DNA from: Prauserella muralis
GTDB lineage: Bacteria; Actinomycetota; Actinomycetes; Mycobacteriales; Pseudonocardiaceae
NCBI RefSeq assembly: GCF_003202285.1
Contig: NZ_MASW01000005.1
Span: 682,001 to 746,000 of the forward strand
Length of the DNA stretch: 64,000 nt
Direction: 5' to 3'
Made by a program: the position numbers and the translations under genes. Shown piece by piece: positions 54,538 to 63,936 of the stretch; within the stretch, counting starts at the first letter, position 1; each line of letters opens with the position of its first letter. The notes under the pieces were generated by a model. It searched no databases. It was given only the letters and a program-made list of their open reading frames with translations, and was not told where the DNA came from.

Positions 54538-55896
54538 ATGAGCTCGGTCGACGTGGTGGCGCTCGTGGACGAGGGACTGGGCAACTCCGCCTACCTCGTG
54601 GATCTCGGCGACGGGCGCGCGCTGCTGGTGGACGTCAGCCTCGACCTGCGGTCCGCCTGGGCGGCCACGCGCAGGCGCGGGCTGCGGCCCGCCTTCGCCG
54701 CCGACACCCACCTGCACGCCGACTTCCTCTCCGGCGCACGTCACCTCGCCGACAGCGAGGGCACGCGCGTGCTCGCCTCGGCCGCCGGGGGACGGGAGTT
54801 CGGCCACACCGCACTGCGCGACGGCGACGAGGTCGATCTCGGCGGGCTGCGGCTGCGCGCGCTGGCCACCCCCGGCCACACCCACGAGCACCTCGCGTTC
54901 CTGCTGCTGGACGGCGACACCCCCGCCGGGGTGTTCACGGGAGGCTCCCTGCTCGTGGGCGCCGCCGCCCGCACGGACCTGGTGGCGCCCGAGCGCACCG
55001 AGGAGCTGGCGCGCCTGCAGTACCGCTCGCTGCGCAGGCTCGCCACACTGCCGGACGACGTGGCCGTGTGGCCCACCCACGGCGCGGGCTCGTTCTGCTC
55101 CGCCCCGCCCGGCACGCGGCGCACGAGCACGATCGGGGCCGAGAAGGCGGGCAACGCACTGTTGCGTGCTCCCGACGAGGAGGCCTTCACCGAGGCGCTG
55201 CTCGGCTCGCTCGGCAGTTTCCCCGCGTACTTCCTGACGCTGGCCGAGACGAACCGCCGTGGCGTGCTGCTGGACGGTGAGCCCGGGCTACGGGCGCTGG
55301 ACGTGGACACGGTGCGGGGGCTGCTCGCCGACGGCGCGTGGCTGCTCGACACCCGGCCGGTCGCGGAGTTCGGCGCGGCCCACGTGCCGGGCGCGTTGTC
55401 CATCCCGCTGCGGCCGGCCTTCGCCTCCTGGCTGGGCTGGCTCGTGCCGCCCGGACGGCCGCTGGTCATCGTGCGCGGCCCCGGCCAGGATCCCGCCGAG
55501 GTCGCCTGGCAGGCCGCCAAGATCGGCTACGGCCCCCTCGCCGGCGAGCTGGCCGGAGGGCTCGGCGCCTGGACCGCCGCGGGACATCCGGTCGTCCGCA
55601 CCCCGCTGGTCCGGGCGGAGGATCTCGGAGGGCGGCGCGTGCTCGATGTGCGGCAGGAGGCCGAGTTCGCCGCCGGTCACGTGCCCGGCGCGTCGCACGT
55701 GGAGCTGGGCGCGCTCGCCGCCAGGGCCGGGGAGCTGCCCCGGGAGCCGACGGTGGTGATGTGCGGCCACGGGGAGCGCGCGATGAGCGCGGCCGCGCTG
55801 CTGGAGCGATCAGGCCACCGGGACCTCGCCGTCCTGGACGGCGGCCCGCGGGACTGGGCGCGGGCGGAGGGCCGCCCGCTCGCGGACGGCACATGA
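54538..55896 (+). CDS. Metallo-beta-lactamase/rhodanese protein (persulfide dioxygenase, CstB-like)
   Basis: 452 residues from ATG 54538 (AAGGAGGGA). Residues ~1-250: MBL domain with ADTHLHADFLSGARHL (iron ligands) and ATPGHTHEHLAF, typical of persulfide dioxygenases. Then two rhodanese domains: the first (LLDTRPVAEFGAAHVPG) has lost its catalytic cysteine (VIVRGPGQ), while the second has an active-type loop VVMCGHGERAMSAAALL. The same dead-then-live arrangement as CstB, which oxidises persulfides to thiosulfate. Coupled to an MFS gene by ATGA. Confidence 0.9.
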   Translation: MSSVDVVALVDEGLGNSAYLVDLGDGRALLVDVSLDLRSAWAATRRRGLRPAFAADTHLHADFLSGARHLADSEGTRVLASAAGGREFGHTALRDGDEVDLGGLRLRALATPGHTHEHLAFLLLDGDTPAGVFTGGSLLVGAAARTDLVAPERTEELARLQYRSLRRLATLPDDVAVWPTHGAGSFCSAPPGTRRTSTIGAEKAGNALLRAPDEEAFTEALLGSLGSFPAYFLTLAETNRRGVLLDGEPGLRALDVDTVRGLLADGAWLLDTRPVAEFGAAHVPGALSIPLRPAFASWLGWLVPPGRPLVIVRGPGQDPAEVAWQAAKIGYGPLAGELAGGLGAWTAAGHPVVRTPLVRAEDLGGRRVLDVRQEAEFAAGHVPGASHVELGALAARAGELPREPTVVMCGHGERAMSAAALLERSGHRDLAVLDGGPRDWARAEGRPLADGT

Positions 55897-57164
55897 CCGG
55901 CACGGCGAAGGTTCCCCGGCTCGGCCTGCGGCCCAACCTCGCCCAGTTCGGCCTGCTCGTCGCGGTCAACGCGCTCGTGGGCGGAGTCCTCGGCCAGGAA
56001 CGCAGTGTGCTGCCGCTGCTGGCCGAGCGGACGTTCGGCCTGACGGGGTACACGTTCCTGCTGACCTACGTCCTGGCTTTCGGCGTCACCAAGGCCGCCA
56101 CCAACTACGTCGCGGGAACGCTGTCCGACCGGCTCGGCCGCAAGCCCGTGCTGCTGGCGGGCTGGCTGGTCGCGATCCCGGTGCCGCTGCTGCTCATCTG
56201 GGCGCCGAGCTGGGGCTGGGTCGTCGCCGCCAACGTCCTGCTCGGAGTGAACCAGGGCCTGACGTGGTCGACCACCGTGATCATGAAGATCGACCTCGCC
56301 GGCCCAGCGCGCCGCGGGCTGGCGATGGGCCTCAACGAGGCGGCCGGCTACGCCGCGGTGGCGCTCACCGCGGTGGCCACCGGCTACCTCGCCGCCCGTT
56401 ACGGCCTGCGCCCCGCGCCGTTCCTGCTCGGTGCCGCCTACGTCGCGCTCGGGCTCGGCCTGACGGCGGTGTTCGTCCGGGAGACGCACGAGCACGCGAG
56501 GCTGGAGGCGGGCGGCCACACCGCCCGCGCCGACGGCAGGCACGACCATCTCCACGCGGGACTGAGCAGCAGGGAGGTGTTCGTCCACACGAGCCTGCGC
56601 GAACCGGCGCTGTCGGCGGCGAGCCAGGCGGGGATGGTGAACAACCTCAACGACGGGCTCGCGATGGGCCTGTTCCCCGTGCTGTTCGTGGGTGCAGGCC
56701 TGTCCATTGCGGACATGGGAGTCCTCGTCGCGCTGTACCCGGCGGTCTGGGGCGCGGGCCAGCTCGTCACGGGGCCGCTGTCCGACCGCTGGGGCCGCAA
56801 GCACCTCATCACCGCGGGCATGCTGACGCAGGCCGCCGCGCTGGCAGTCATCGCCGTCGGCGGGTCGTTCGCCACCTGGGCCGTGGCGGCCGTGGTGCTC
56901 GGCGCGGGCACGGCGATGGTGTACCCGACCCTGCTCGCGGTGGTCGGCGACGTCGCCCACCCGGCGTGGCGCGCCCGCGCCGTCGGGGTGTACCGCTTGT
57001 GGCGCGACGGCGGGTTCGCCGTCGGCGCGCTCGTCTCCGGCGCCGTCGCCGACCTGTGGGGGCTGCGGGCGGCCGTGTGGGTCGTCGCCGCCCTCACCGC
57101 CGCGTCCGGGCTCGTCGTCGCGGCGCGCCTGTACGAGACGCACCCGGCCCGCCGGTCATCGTGA
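55893..57164 (+). CDS. MFS transporter of the persulfide operon
   Basis: 423 residues from ATG 55893 (ATGA with the MBL-rhodanese stop). Twelve helices; GTLSDRLGRKPVLLAGWL and GPLSDRWGRKHLITAG mark both halves. A His-rich loop between halves (THEHARLEAGG; RHDHLHAG) could bind metal. Probably exports a sulphur product or organic anion as part of the operon. Its 3' end overlaps the convergent MFS gene by 9 bp. Confidence 0.88.
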   Translation: MTGTAKVPRLGLRPNLAQFGLLVAVNALVGGVLGQERSVLPLLAERTFGLTGYTFLLTYVLAFGVTKAATNYVAGTLSDRLGRKPVLLAGWLVAIPVPLLLIWAPSWGWVVAANVLLGVNQGLTWSTTVIMKIDLAGPARRGLAMGLNEAAGYAAVALTAVATGYLAARYGLRPAPFLLGAAYVALGLGLTAVFVRETHEHARLEAGGHTARADGRHDHLHAGLSSREVFVHTSLREPALSAASQAGMVNNLNDGLAMGLFPVLFVGAGLSIADMGVLVALYPAVWGAGQLVTGPLSDRWGRKHLITAGMLTQAAALAVIAVGGSFATWAVAAVVLGAGTAMVYPTLLAVVGDVAHPAWRARAVGVYRLWRDGGFAVGALVSGAVADLWGLRAAVWVVAALTAASGLVVAARLYETHPARRSS

Positions 57165-58337
57165 CCGCGCGGCCCGCAGCACGGCCAGCGCCACGGCGAC
57201 GAGCACGGCCAGGCCCGCGGCCAGCAGGAACACCCGGCCGAGCCCGACGGAGTCCACCACGGGCTGGGCGAGCAGCGGCGAGCTGAACTGGCCGAGGAAC
57301 AACGCCGAGGTGAGCATTCCCAGCGCCCTGGTGCGGGTAGCGGGATCGACGGTGGCCACGACCCAGCCGTTCAGCACCGGGTTCTGCAGCCCGATGCCCA
57401 CGCCGATCACGACCATGCCCAGAGCCATGACCCACAGCGAGCCCGCCAGCCCGACCGCCGCCAGCCCCACGGCGTAGGTCACGAACACGGCGGTGGCGAG
57501 GGCCGGGAAGCCGCGGTGCGCCCTGACCCGCCCGAAGTTGAGGCCCACCAGCGTCATCACCAGGTTAAGCAGGGCCATGAGCACGCCCGTCACCACCGGC
57601 CCCGCGCCGCCGACCTCGGCGACCAGGAACGGCGCCTGGGTGGGCACCACGTAGAACACGACGACGCCCAGGAACATCAGCGCGTACATGCCCAGCACCC
57701 GCGGCGTCCACGGCGTGCTCGCCGAGTTGTCCTCTGTGGACGACGAGCGCGGTTGCGGCTCGGGGACGAACCGGAGCACGACCAGCAGCAGCGGCACGGC
57801 CAGCAGGTAGACGGCGAAGGGGCCACGCCAGCTCAGCGCCGCGAGCAGCCCGCCGAACAGCAGGGCGATGACACCACCGAACCCCATGGCCGCACCCTGC
57901 AGGCCGAGGACCCGGCCGTGGTCGGCCTCGGCGTGGTGGTCGGCCAGCAGCGCCGTGGACGTCGCCATGATCCCGCCGATACCGATACCGAGAACGACCC
58001 GCCCGGCGAGCAGCCCCGGCAGCCAGTCCAGCACGAGCCCCGAGCCACCACCCACGACGTAGAGCAGCAGACCGGCGGCGAGCACCCGGACGCGACCCAC
58101 CCGGCCACTCAGCCAGGCGAGCACGGGCGCGGCGATCATGATGGCCAGGCCCGGCACCGTGAGCACGAGGCGCACCAGCAGGTCCGCATGGGGCACCGCG
58201 GCGAAATGCCGCTCCATGCCCGGCAGGGCGGGCGTGATGGTCGCGCTGGCCATGATCGTCATGGTGCTGACGCCGAGCAGCGTCACCAGCGTCGCGCGCG
58301 GTGGCCGCCGCAGCCCCGGGGTCGTCGTCTCCGTCAT
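57156..58337 (-). CDS. MFS transporter (drug-efflux-like)
   Basis: 393 residues from ATG 58337. Twelve helices. Motif A region WLSGRVGRVRVLAAGLLLYV, and LLAGRVVLGIGIGGIMATST (motif B-like) resemble 12-TM multidrug or sugar-efflux carriers. Transcribed alone; there is no adjacent regulator, so the substrate is unknown. Confidence 0.87.
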   Translation of the reverse strand: MTETTTPGLRRPPRATLVTLLGVSTMTIMASATITPALPGMERHFAAVPHADLLVRLVLTVPGLAIMIAAPVLAWLSGRVGRVRVLAAGLLLYVVGGGSGLVLDWLPGLLAGRVVLGIGIGGIMATSTALLADHHAEADHGRVLGLQGAAMGFGGVIALLFGGLLAALSWRGPFAVYLLAVPLLLVVLRFVPEPQPRSSSTEDNSASTPWTPRVLGMYALMFLGVVVFYVVPTQAPFLVAEVGGAGPVVTGVLMALLNLVMTLVGLNFGRVRAHRGFPALATAVFVTYAVGLAAVGLAGSLWVMALGMVVIGVGIGLQNPVLNGWVVATVDPATRTRALGMLTSALFLGQFSSPLLAQPVVDSVGLGRVFLLAAGLAVLVAVALAVLRAARSR

Positions 58338-58467
58338 GCCGACGACGCTAGAACCTCGAGTTCGCTTCAGGTCAAGCGCGCGGTACCCGCGCCGCGGCGC
58401 TCACCCGCCACGGTCTCGCTACCCTCACCTCTGATCCGGACACCGACCGACCCAGGAGGACCGAGGC

Positions 58468-58938
58468 GTGACCGTCTCCACCGCCGACCTCGTCGACGAG
58501 CACGGCGACCGGCTGCTTGTCTGCGACACCCAGTTCCGCCAGTTCGGCGCGCACCGCGAGTTCTCGGGCCGGGTGCGGACCGTGTCGTGCTACCAGGACA
58601 ACGGCGCGGTCCGCGAACTGCTGCGGACTCCCGGTGACGGCTGCGTGCTCGTCGTCGACGGGGGCGGATCGGTGCACACCGCGCTCACCGGCGACCTCAT
58701 CGCCCGCTCCGCGGCGGACAACGGCTGGGCCGGGCTGGTCGTCCACGGGGCGGTGCGCGACAGCGCCGTGCTCGCCACGCTGCCGCTCGGCATCAAGGCG
58801 CTGGGCACCAACCCGCGCAAGAGTGCCAAGACCGGAGCCGGTGCGGTGGACGTCCCGGTGGGCTTCGGCGGCATCACCTTCACCCCCGGCGACACGGTGT
58901 ACGCCGACGACGACGGCGTGGTCGTGCTCCCCGGCTGA
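58468..58938 (+). CDS. rraA: RraA-like protein / HMG aldolase family
   Basis: 156 residues from GTG 58468 with AGGAGG. Fold and motifs of Rra[52 protein letters not shown] (the conserved G-x-x-R-D), [14 protein letters not shown]. Proteins of this length either inhibit RNase E or act as Mg-dependent 4-hydroxy-4-methyl-2-oxoglutarate aldolases. Keeping Arg-Asp allows aldolase activity. A longer relative, LigK, is in the aromatic cluster. Confidence 0.9.
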   Translation: MTVSTADLVDEHGDRLLVCDTQFRQFGAHREFSGRVRTVSCYQDNGAVRELLRTPGDGCVLVVDGGGSVHTALTGDLIARSAADNGWAGLVVHGAVRDSAVLATLPLGIKALGTNPRKSAKTGAGAVDVPVGFGGITFTPGDTVYADDDGVVVLPG

Positions 58939-59040
58939 GCGGCGCAGAATACTGCTCGCGGGGTGTCGAGTTCGGGCACGCCCGCTCGTCATTCTCTGTG
59001 CCGGCTCACCGAGCCGGCATCGACGAGGTCTGGAGGGCGT

Positions 59041-59424
59041 GTGAAGTACCTGCTGCTGATCTACAACTGCGAGCGGCCGGAACCGGCGGATCCGGGTTTC
59101 GCCGAGGCGGTGGCCCGGGTCAACGCGTTCGCCGACGAGTGCCGCCGCCGGGGCGTGTTCGTGGCGGGGGACCCGGTGCTGGACGAGCACACGGCCACCA
59201 CCGTGAGCGTGCGGGAGGGCCGCCCGATCATCACCGACGGGCCGTTCGTGGAGACTCACGAGCACCTCGGCGGCTACTACGTGCTCGACTGCCGTGACCT
59301 GGACGAGGCGCTCGAACTGGCCGCGCTGTGCCCGTTGGCCGAACAGGGCAGCATCGAGATCCGGCCGCTGGCGGGGGCGCGCGGCGCCGACCACGCCGGG
59401 CAGGCCGAGCGGCGCGGAGGGTGA
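59041..59424 (+). CDS. YCII-related (DGPF) domain protein
   Basis: 127 residues from GTG 59041, after GGAGGG. Ferredoxin-like fold: KYLLLIYNCERPEPADPGF, ITDGPFVETHEHLGGYYVLD (the DGPF motif) and EALELAALCPLAEQGSIEIR. These proteins are encoded beside ECF42-type sigma factors and are thought to take part in stress signalling. Seven bp separate it from the sigma gene. Confidence 0.92.
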   Translation: MKYLLLIYNCERPEPADPGFAEAVARVNAFADECRRRGVFVAGDPVLDEHTATTVSVREGRPIITDGPFVETHEHLGGYYVLDCRDLDEALELAALCPLAEQGSIEIRPLAGARGADHAGQAERRGG

Positions 59425-59430
59425 GCTGAG

Positions 59431-60681
59431 GTGGCCGGGCCTGCCGAGCTGGTGGACCAGGTCTACCGGGAACACCGCGCGCGGATGCTCGCCGCACTGG
59501 TCCGCGTGCTCGGTGACTTCGAACTCGCCGAGGAGGCGCTGCAGGACGCGGCCGCCCTCGCCCTGCGGCGCTGGGCGGGGCGGGCGCCGGACGACCCTGT
59601 CGGGTGGTTGCTGACGGCGGCCCGCAACCGCGCGATCGACCGGCTGCGCCGGGCGCGGCTGGGCAAGGACAAACAGCAGCAGGCCGACGCGGCGTATCGC
59701 GGCGAACCGGGCGGGGTGAGCATGAGTGACTTCGGCGAGGACCGGCTCGCGGCCGTGGGCGACGAACGGCTGAGCCTGATCTTCACGTGCTGCCATCCCG
59801 CGCTCGCCCCGGAGGCGCGCGTGGCGCTGACCCTGCAGGCCGTGGCCGGGCTGACGGCGGCCCAGATCGCCAGGGTGTTCCTGGTCAGCGAGTCCACACT
59901 GGCGCAGCGGCTGGTCCGCGCCAAACGCAAGATCCGCGACGCGGGCATCCGGCTCGCGGTGCCGCCGGACCACCTGCTCCCCGACCGGCTGGCCGGGGTG
60001 CTGTCGGTGGTCTACCTGATCTTCACGCAGGGCTACACCGCCGACGCCGAGACCGGCGAGTACCGCGCGCTGCGGGCCGAGGCGATCCGGCTCGGCAAGC
60101 TCATCGCCGCGCTGCTGCCCGACGAGCCCGAGGCGCTCGGGCTCGTCGCGCTGCTGCTGCTGCACGACTCCCGAGCCGCCGCCCGCTACGGCCCTGCGGG
60201 CGAGGTGGTGCTGCTGGAGGAGCAGGACCGCTCCCTGTGGGACCGGGCCGAGATCGCCGAGGCGGTCGGCCTGCTGGACCGGGCACTGCGCCGCGGCGCG
60301 CCGGGCCCCTACCAGCTGCAGGCCGCCGTCGCGGCCGTGCACGCGCAGGCCGCGTCGGCGGAGCGGACCGACTGGGACCGCATCGTCGCGCTCTACCGCG
60401 AGCTGCTCGCCGCGTGGCCCTCACCGGTGGTGGCACTCAACCACGCGGTGGCGGTGGCCATGGCCGACGGCCCCGAGGCCGGGCTCCGCCTGCTCGACGA
60501 CGTCGACGGACTGGACGGCTACCACCTGTTCCACGCCGCCCGCGCCGACCTGCTGCGCCGCCTCGGGCACGCGGGCGAGGCGGCCGCCGCCTACCGCCGA
60601 GCGCACGAGCTGGCCACGAAGCCCGCCGACCGGCGCTTCCTCGCCGGGCGGTTGCTGGCGCTCGACGAGCCCGGCGCCTGA
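59431..60681 (+). CDS. ECF-type RNA polymerase sigma factor with C-terminal extension (ECF42-like)
   Basis: 416 residues from GTG 59431. Sigma-2 region [20 protein letters not shown] and [20 protein letters not shown] with [12 protein letters not shown]; sigma-4 [20 protein letters not shown] and [20 protein letters not shown]; then a ~220-residue TPR-like extension (DUF6596) as in ECF42 factors, which lack an anti-sigma and are instead linked to DGPF proteins. Partner of the preceding gene. Confidence 0.92.
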   Translation: MAGPAELVDQVYREHRARMLAALVRVLGDFELAEEALQDAAALALRRWAGRAPDDPVGWLLTAARNRAIDRLRRARLGKDKQQQADAAYRGEPGGVSMSDFGEDRLAAVGDERLSLIFTCCHPALAPEARVALTLQAVAGLTAAQIARVFLVSESTLAQRLVRAKRKIRDAGIRLAVPPDHLLPDRLAGVLSVVYLIFTQGYTADAETGEYRALRAEAIRLGKLIAALLPDEPEALGLVALLLLHDSRAAARYGPAGEVVLLEEQDRSLWDRAEIAEAVGLLDRALRRGAPGPYQLQAAVAAVHAQAASAERTDWDRIVALYRELLAAWPSPVVALNHAVAVAMADGPEAGLRLLDDVDGLDGYHLFHAARADLLRRLGHAGEAAAAYRRAHELATKPADRRFLAGRLLALDEPGA

Positions 60682-60691
60682 GCGACGGCAC

Positions 60692-60727
60692 GACGGGGGC
60701 GGCGGCCACCCGGCTGCCGCCCCCGTC
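60692..60727. terminator. Bidirectional terminator, 12-bp perfect stem
   Basis: GACGGGGGCGGC (60692-60703) pairs exactly with GCCGCCCCCGTC (60716-60727) across a 12-nt loop, located between the convergent sigma-factor and TIGR03086 genes. Confidence 0.85.
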
Positions 60728-60735
60728 CAGGCTCG

Positions 60736-61338
60736 TCAGGCCGGGACGGACTCCCAGGCCGGCCGGCCCAGGTAGGCCAGCAGGCGGGTCTGCGCGTCCG
60801 CGTCGCCGGGCGGCGTCAGCTCGGGCCCGAAGAAGCCCGGACGGCGCACCACGTAGTCCCGCGCCCAGTCGAACGCGACGTCGACCAGCCGGGACTCGAT
60901 GGTGACGTCCAGCCCGAGCGCGTGCCCGATGTCCCACGTGTGCGCCACCGTGTCGGTGATCACCAACGGCAGGACCGCGATCAGCGGGACGTCGCCGATG
61001 CCGGTGATGGAGGTCGTCCGGCCCAGCGCCTCGCCGGTCAGCGCCGGCACCGACTCGGCGCGCGCCGCGCGCCACGTGGCCACCGGGTCGTCCCCGGTCA
61101 GCTCGCCCGGGTGCGGCGAACCGGGCGCACCGGTGCGGGGCGGGTCCTGCTCGCCCGCCGCCCAGGCCCGCAGCTGCCGCTGGGCCCAGACGACGTGCCC
61201 GGCCACGTCCCGCACGGTCCACTCCGAGCACATCGACGGGGCGTCCCAGGCCTGCGCCGGCACGGCCGCCAGCACCGCGTCGAAGCCGTCCAGCGCACGG
61301 CGGTACTGCTCCATCGTCTCCGCAACGTCGGTGTTCAT
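60736..61338 (-). CDS. TIGR03086-type protein (mycothiol maleylpyruvate isomerase/DinB-like)
   Basis: 200 residues from ATG 61338 (AGGA 8 bp before; ATG 61344 is the alternative). Four-helix metal-binding fold: SEWTVRDVAGHVVWAQRQL (first histidine) and LPLVITDTVAHTWDIGHALG (later histidines). Such proteins often use mycothiol, typical of actinomycetes. Divergent from the diiron oxygenase; the substrate is unknown. Confidence 0.87.
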   Translation of the reverse strand: MNTDVAETMEQYRRALDGFDAVLAAVPAQAWDAPSMCSEWTVRDVAGHVVWAQRQLRAWAAGEQDPPRTGAPGSPHPGELTGDDPVATWRAARAESVPALTGEALGRTTSITGIGDVPLIAVLPLVITDTVAHTWDIGHALGLDVTIESRLVDVAFDWARDYVVRRPGFFGPELTPPGDADAQTRLLAYLGRPAWESVPA

Positions 61339-61440
61339 CGCCATCGTCCTTTCTCGTGAGGCACTGACACGGCAAGGACGAGCGGCGGGCCCGCGACTCG
61401 ACAACCCGGCGACAGGAATTTCCCGCGGGCCCGAGTGTGT

Positions 61441-61455
61441 GTTACCGTTGGTAAC
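61441..61455. promoter_or_regulatory. Perfect palindrome before the diiron oxygenase
   Basis: GTTACC-GTT-GGTAAC, 42 bp before the diiron oxygenase start, with a further GTAAC at 61467-61471. A TetR-type operator shape; no TetR gene is adjacent, so it is probably a distant regulator. Confidence 0.6.
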
Positions 61456-61496
61456 TGTAAATCCAAGTAACAGGCAACGACGTCAGGGAGTGCGCC

Positions 61497-62414
61497 ATGA
61501 CCAGGGCCGACACACGCACGCAGGCGGACGAGGCCGCGCCCGACCGCCAGGCGGTCGCGCAGCGGTTGCTGGACTCCTCGCAGACGCTGTCGTACGACCC
61601 CGCGACGGAGGTCGACTGGGAGACGCCGCTCGACCCGAGCTACCACGGCGCGAGCCCCGAGTGGAGCACGCTGTACGGGACGTCGTACTGGGACGACCTG
61701 ACCGCCGAACAGCAGCGCGAGCTGACCCGCCAGGAGGCGGCGTCGGTGGCGAGCACCGGCATCTGGTTCGAGATGATCCTGCAGCAGATGGTGCTGCGCG
61801 ACTTCTACGCCAAGGACCCGACCGACCCGGCGTTCCAGTGGGCGCTCACCGAGATCGCCGACGAGTGCCGGCACTCGATCATGTTCGCGCGCGGTGCGGC
61901 CAAGCTGCGCGCCCCCGCCTACCGGCCGCGGCGGTTCGTGGTCGAGCTGGGCCGCGCGTTCAAGACCGTCGCCGCCGGCGAGGCCGCCTACGCGGCGATC
62001 CTGGTCGCCGAGGAGGTCCTCGACGTCATGCAGCGCGACTGGATGCGCGACGAGCGGGTGGTGCCCTTCGTCCGCACCGTCAACAACATCCACGTGGTGG
62101 AGGAGTCGCGTCACATGAAGTTCGCCAGGGAGGAGACCCGGGAGCGGCTCAAGGGCGCGGGCAGGCTGCGCAAGCAGATCAACGCCCTCGTCGTGGCCAT
62201 CGCCTCCTACTTCATCGTCACCAGCATGGTGAGCAAGGACGTCTACGCCAACGCCGGGCTCGACCCGAAGCGCGCGATCCGCGAGGCGAAGGCCAACGAG
62301 CACCACAAGTCGATGATGCGCTCGAGCTGCGCAGGGCTGATGGAGTTCCTCGACTCCGCCGGCCTGCTCACCCGCGCGTCGATGTGGTTCTACAAGCGCG
62401 CCAGCCTGATCTGA
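61497..62414 (+). CDS. AurF-type diiron oxygenase
   Basis: 305 residues from ATG 61497 (AGGGAG upstream). Ferritin-like four-helix core with two ExxH sites: EIADECRHSIMFAR and HVVEESRHMKFARE, plus AILVAEEVLDVMQRDWM supplying a further glutamate. Relatives include AurF, which N-oxygenates p-aminobenzoate, and the mycobacterial Rv0885 type encoded beside fprB, the same order as here. Electrons probably come from the next gene's product, 4 bp away. The substrate is unknown. Confidence 0.9.
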   Translation: MTRADTRTQADEAAPDRQAVAQRLLDSSQTLSYDPATEVDWETPLDPSYHGASPEWSTLYGTSYWDDLTAEQQRELTRQEAASVASTGIWFEMILQQMVLRDFYAKDPTDPAFQWALTEIADECRHSIMFARGAAKLRAPAYRPRRFVVELGRAFKTVAAGEAAYAAILVAEEVLDVMQRDWMRDERVVPFVRTVNNIHVVEESRHMKFAREETRERLKGAGRLRKQINALVVAIASYFIVTSMVSKDVYANAGLDPKRAIREAKANEHHKSMMRSSCAGLMEFLDSAGLLTRASMWFYKRASLI

Positions 62415-62418
62415 CGCC

Positions 62419-63936
62419 ATGGCTTTCGCGATCACGCAGACCTGCTGCAACGACGCCTCGTGCGTGGCCGTCTGCCCCGTCAACTGCATCCACCCGACGC
62501 CGGACGAGCCCGATTTCGGCAGCACCGACATTCTCTACGTCGATCCGGCGGCGTGCATCGACTGCGGGGCCTGCGCCGATGCCTGCCCTGTCGACGCGAT
62601 CTTCCCCGTGGACGCCCTCACCGGACCGCTGCGGGCGTACGCAGGCATCAACGCGGACTACTACGCCGGGCAGGACGGCAGGGCGAGCGCCGACCCCGCG
62701 CCGAACTTCCACGCGTGGGGCCCGCCGACGTTCGACCGCGCCATCCCGAGCGACTTCCCGGTGCTCGACGTCGCGGTGGTGGGCACAGGGCCCGCGGGGA
62801 TGTACGCCGTCGAGGACCTGCTGCTGCACACCAACGCCAGGGTGACGCTCATCGACCGGCTGCCCGTGGCGGGCGGCCTGGTCCGCTTCGGTGTCGCACC
62901 GGACCACCCGTCGACCAAGAAGATCGGCGAGACGTTCGCGCGCTTCCACCACCACCCGCGGCTGCGGCTGCGGCTGGGGGCCGAGGTGGGCCGCGACGTG
63001 ACCGTCGACGAGCTGGCGGCGCGGCACGACGCGGTGATCTACGCCGTGGGCGCGTCCTCGGCCCGCGCGCTCGGCATCCCCGGCGAGGACCTGCCGGGCA
63101 GCCTTCCCGCCACCCGGGTGGTGAGCTGGTACAACGGCCACCCGGACGTGCCCGCCGACGCGGTGGACCTCTCGGCGGAACGGGTCGTGCTGGTCGGCAA
63201 CGGCAACGTGGCACTCGACGTGGCCCGCATCCTCACCGCCGACCCGGGTGAGCTGGAGGGCACCTCCATCTCACCGGAGGCACTGGCCCAGCTGGCGTCG
63301 AGCAAGGTGCGCGAGGTGGTGCTGCTCGCGCGCCGCGGCCCCGACGCCGCGGCCTACACCACACCCGAGATGCTGGCCCTCACCCAGCGCACCGGCGTGG
63401 ACCTGGTCATCGACGACCACGATCCCCGGGTGGCCGAAGCCATCGACACGGCCTCCCCCGGCAGCAAGACGGCCCTGCTGCAGGGCCTGCCGAGGCGGCC
63501 CGTCGACTGGTCGGCGCCGCCGCCGCACGGGCGGCGCCGGATCGTGCTGCGCTTCCACTCCGCGCCGAAGGAGATCCTGGGCGCCGAGCAGGTGCGCGGC
63601 CTGCGCGTGACCGCGGCGGCCGGGGAGACGGCCATCGCCACCGGCCAGGTGGTGCGGGCGGTCGGCTATCGCGGCGCGCCGGTGCCCGGCCTGCCCTTCG
63701 ACGAGGACACCGGCACCATCCCGCACAGTGCGGGCCGGGTCGAGGGACGCCAGGGCGACTACGTGGTCGGCTGGATCAAGCGCGGCCCCTCCGGCGGCAT
63801 CGGCGCCAACAAGACCTGCGCACAGGAGACGGTCGGCACCCTGCTCGACGACGTCGTGGCGGGCAGGCTCGCGGTGCGGCCTCGCCGCTCCCCCGGCGGC
63901 GGCAGGCTGGCGTCCCGGCTGCTCCGCCGGTCCTGA
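62419..63936 (+). CDS. fprB: Ferredoxin/ferredoxin-NADP reductase FprB
   Basis: 505 residues from ATG 62419. Residues ~1-65: ferredoxin domain with cysteines in CNDASCVAVCPVNC and the full CIDCGACADACPVDA set. Then an adrenodoxin-reductase-like domain: FAD site VVGTGPAGMYAVEDLL, VAGGLVRFGVAPDHP, NADPH site LVGNGNVALDVARIL, and GWIKRGPSGGIGANK. Passes electrons from NADPH to the fused [Fe-S] cluster and on to the diiron oxygenase. Confidence 0.94.
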   Translation: MAFAITQTCCNDASCVAVCPVNCIHPTPDEPDFGSTDILYVDPAACIDCGACADACPVDAIFPVDALTGPLRAYAGINADYYAGQDGRASADPAPNFHAWGPPTFDRAIPSDFPVLDVAVVGTGPAGMYAVEDLLLHTNARVTLIDRLPVAGGLVRFGVAPDHPSTKKIGETFARFHHHPRLRLRLGAEVGRDVTVDELAARHDAVIYAVGASSARALGIPGEDLPGSLPATRVVSWYNGHPDVPADAVDLSAERVVLVGNGNVALDVARILTADPGELEGTSISPEALAQLASSKVREVVLLARRGPDAAAYTTPEMLALTQRTGVDLVIDDHDPRVAEAIDTASPGSKTALLQGLPRRPVDWSAPPPHGRRRIVLRFHSAPKEILGAEQVRGLRVTAAAGETAIATGQVVRAVGYRGAPVPGLPFDEDTGTIPHSAGRVEGRQGDYVVGWIKRGPSGGIGANKTCAQETVGTLLDDVVAGRLAVRPRRSPGGGRLASRLLRRS

